Source of the DNA: CANJQJ01 sp964383565
Lineage (GTDB): Bacteria > Pseudomonadota > Alphaproteobacteria > Sphingomonadales > Sphingomonadaceae
Assembly: GCA_964383565.1 (NCBI GenBank)
Contig: CAYLIK010000062.1
Span: 1-16,671, forward strand
Length of the DNA: 16,671 nt
Direction: 5' to 3'
This document shows, piece by piece, positions 14,897 through 16,671 of this stretch. The stretch's first letter is position 1. The number at the start of each line of letters is the position of its first letter. The translations under genes and the position numbers were made by a program. The notes below the pieces were generated by a model. That model saw nothing but the letters and a program-made list of their open reading frames with translations, did not search any database and was not told the DNA's origin.

Positions 14897-15325
14897 ATGA
14901 CGGTGCATCACAAGCCGATGATCATCAATCGCGTTGTCTGCTACCAGCCAATTCTGTGGGCAGTCAGCCTCTGCCTGTTGGCGCCAATCCTTGGAAGCTG
15001 CACTCACTCTCGCAAGCAACTGACCACCAGCGAACGAAAAGAGTGCTTTGCTCGCGGTGGTTATGAGAGCGGCTCAGGATTTGGCTTTCCATTGTGCCAG
15101 TTCGACTATTCCGATGGCGGTAAGTTTTGCTCGGACAAGGCGGACTGTCAGGGCAGGTGCCTGAATCACCTCGATGGCCTTCCCAACCCCACACCAAAAG
15201 ACCAGGTGCCAAAAGCAGGTGATGCTGCCACCGGCTTTTGCGAGATGAAGAAATCGACGTTCGGTTGTTATGCGGTCATTGAAAAGGGCAAAATAAATCA
15301 CCAAGGCGCGTTCTGCGAGGATTAG
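14897..15325 (+). CDS. Cysteine-rich putative lipoprotein of unknown function
   Basis: Protein of 142 residues from the ATG at 14897 (an ATG at 14918 or a TTG at 14882 is also possible). A hydrophobic signal segment (about 17-34) ends in a lipobox, ILGSC, with C35 as the likely lipidated residue. The mature part has eight more cysteines (50, 67, 78, 84, 88, 115, 124, 140), enough for four disulfides, in the pattern CFARGG...C...GGKFCSDKADCQGRC...GFC...FGCY...C near the end, which suggests a small secreted disulfide-rich domain. I recall similarly patterned hypothetical proteins in other proteobacteria but no function. The gene is divergent from the sirtuin, 41 bases away, and richer in A+T than its neighbours, which hints at separate origin. 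No ribosome site is evident. Confidence 0.65.
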   Translation: MTVHHKPMIINRVVCYQPILWAVSLCLLAPILGSCTHSRKQLTTSERKECFARGGYESGSGFGFPLCQFDYSDGGKFCSDKADCQGRCLNHLDGLPNPTPKDQVPKAGDAATGFCEMKKSTFGCYAVIEKGKINHQGAFCED

Positions 15326-15477
15326 CCCCGCACCCTCCAATCCCAGCATACAACCCTACATGCTTGCTCGACCCGATGCCCTTCCCACAGTCCGTCCGGG
15401 CCGCGAAAGGTCGCAAGCCCGCTCTCCGCCGAAATGCCGGCACCGGTCAGGATCACGATATTGCTGATGTCGCTCAC
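15322..15477 (-). pseudogene. 5' relic of a second sirtuin (cobB-like) gene
   Basis: Read from a GTG at 15477 (with GGGG a few bases upstream), the first 40 codons give a sirtuin start, including NIVILTGAGISAESGL, TFRGPDGLW and GHRVE. I count 27 of 40 residues identical to the start of the intact sirtuin at 14855, in the same register and without gaps. After codon 40 the similarity stops; the frame runs to a TAA at 15322-15324. The NAD-binding core, catalytic His and zinc site are all missing, so it cannot be active. Synonymous differences from the intact gene are many, so it is not a recent copy. It lies immediately beyond the lipoprotein gene, as if an insertion or recombination had replaced the rest of a resident sirtuin gene. 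Confidence 0.75.
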
Positions 15478-15572
15478 AAGGCCCCGATAACCGAAGCTGG
15501 CCGTGCAAGGAAAGATGCCATTCGCCGAGACGAATGTTGCGACGCACCAACCTTCGCTTTACCAGCCCGGCC

Positions 15573-16454
15573 ATGACCCAGCTTTTCACCGACCCCAGCT
15601 CGCACAGCTTCATGTCCCAGAGGTTACGGCTCCACTATGTCGATTGGGGCAATCCCGATGCGCCGCCGCTCCTGCTGCTCCACGGCGGGCGGGATCATTG
15701 CCGCAACTGGGATTGGGTCGCCCGCGCCTTTCGCGACGACTATCATGTCATCGCGCCCGATCTGCGTGGTCATGGCGACAGCCAATGGTCGCCCGACGGC
15801 AATTACGGCCTGACCCCCTTCGTTTATGACCTCGCCCAGCTGATCCATCAGCAGAAACTCGCCCCGCTGTCGATCATATCCCATTCGTTCGGCGCCAACA
15901 TCGCGCTGCGCTATACCGGCATCTATCCTGAAAATGTCGCCCGAATCGTGGCGATCGAGGGATTGGGCGATGTGCCGTCGGTGTTGGCCGAAAAGGCGAA
16001 ACAGCCCATCGAGCAGCGGATGCAGTTATGGGTCGACAGCCTCCGCCAGCTGAGCGCCCGCACGCCGAAGCGATATGCCTCGGTAGAGGAAGCCTGGAAG
16101 CGGATGCAGGATGAAAACCGCCACCTGAGCCCTGAACAGGCCCGTCATCTGACGATCCACGGCATCATGCAGAATGAGGACGGCAGCTATAGCTGGAAGT
16201 TCGACAATTATGTCCGCTCCTTCTCGCCCGTGGATATCTCCCCGGACCAGCTCCATCGTCTCTGGGGACGGATCACTTGCCCCACCCTGCTGGTCTATGG
16301 CCGCGAAAGCTGGGCTTCCAACCCGGCCGAAGATGGCCGCGCCGACTATTTCAACAATGCCCGGCTCGAGCTTTTCGACAATGCCGGCCATTGGGTGCAC
16401 CATGACCAGCTCGATCGCTTCGTGACTGTGGTGCGGGATTTCCTGGCCAATTAA
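15573..16454 (+). CDS. Alpha/beta hydrolase
   Basis: Alpha/beta-hydrolase-fold enzyme of 293 residues, probably cytoplasmic since there is no signal peptide. Seen: LLLLHGGRDHCRNWD with the oxyanion-hole HGG (37-39), APDLRGHGDS (61-70), the nucleophile elbow SHSFG with S105 (the usual first Gly replaced by Ser), a cap region at about 130-225 rich in charged helices, and the catalytic His H273 in DNAGHWVHHDQ. The acid residue is expected after the strand LLVYGRESW, where E245 sits in place of the usual Asp. The substrate cannot be named; esters, lactones or ring-cleavage products are all possible. The ATG at 15573 gives the family start; an in-frame TTG at 15534 adds 13 unlikely residues. No Shine-Dalgarno is evident. 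It stands alone on + after the sirtuin relic. Confidence 0.9.
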   Translation: MTQLFTDPSSHSFMSQRLRLHYVDWGNPDAPPLLLLHGGRDHCRNWDWVARAFRDDYHVIAPDLRGHGDSQWSPDGNYGLTPFVYDLAQLIHQQKLAPLSIISHSFGANIALRYTGIYPENVARIVAIEGLGDVPSVLAEKAKQPIEQRMQLWVDSLRQLSARTPKRYASVEEAWKRMQDENRHLSPEQARHLTIHGIMQNEDGSYSWKFDNYVRSFSPVDISPDQLHRLWGRITCPTLLVYGRESWASNPAEDGRADYFNNARLELFDNAGHWVHHDQLDRFVTVVRDFLAN

Positions 16455-16671
16455 GCGTTTTCCTACAGCCCCCACTTTGTGCCATCCCGAGAAGCACGAC
16501 ACGCATCATTGAGATTCAACCAGAGGCTGGAGGCATCTTTGTCCGGCAACGATCGTTCGCACTGTCCCACATCACATCACCCGCGCCCATAGGCCGCGCT
16601 GCGCGTCTGTGTGACTTTGGTGTGAACTTAGCCGCGCATCCCCGCCGCCTGGCTAAATTCTTCGAACCTGT

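Overview
The window (about 16.7 kb, GC-rich, no plasmid or phage hallmark genes) looks like chromosome of an alphaproteobacterium, most likely a member of the Sphingomonadales. The evidence is a CcrM-type GANTC methyltransferase, a PopZ (DUF2497) polar organiser, a pcm-like/tolC/popZ/valS cluster, alphaproteobacterial promoter sequences and two short palindromic repeat types that I associate with sphingomonad genomes. The organism call is an inference.

Layout. 1-2477 is the end of a surface-polysaccharide locus: two family-4 glycosyltransferases on + (the first cut by the window edge and broken by a one-base frameshift at about 470), then a convergent ExoY/WcaJ-type initiating sugar-phosphate transferase. 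2478-3292 is mostly non-coding and AT-rich, with one small single-pass membrane protein. 3293-4261 is a diacylglycerol-kinase-family lipid kinase that overlaps the convergent valS by four bases. 4258-9872 (- strand) is a housekeeping block read in the order pcm-like methyltransferase, tolC-like outer-membrane channel, popZ, a rho-independent terminator, valS. A tRNA-Cys (GCA) lies at 10044-10117. A TPR-sulfotransferase fusion follows (10195-11982, -). Next is a DNA-maintenance group on -: a class III sirtuin coupled to rnhB, then ccrM behind a 187-base leader packed with GANTC sites. The right end holds a Cys-rich lipoprotein gene, a 5' relic of a second sirtuin gene, and an alpha/beta hydrolase.

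How the genes work together. The two glycosyltransferases and the ExoY-like enzyme would build a polyprenyl-linked saccharide. Pcm-like, TolC-like and PopZ form a tight operon (13 and 15 bases between genes). CcrM methylates GANTC, and its own leader holds six such sites, two pairs of them inside inverted repeats, which suggests methylation-sensitive autoregulation.

The most unusual feature is that two unrelated palindromic repeats, each about 96 bp by my boundaries, sit in frame inside conserved enzymes: one in valS (32 extra residues before the KMSKS half of the catalytic domain) and one in the sirtuin (about 32 extra residues between the two zinc-binding CxxC pairs). I see no defence system, CRISPR array, transposase or integrase.
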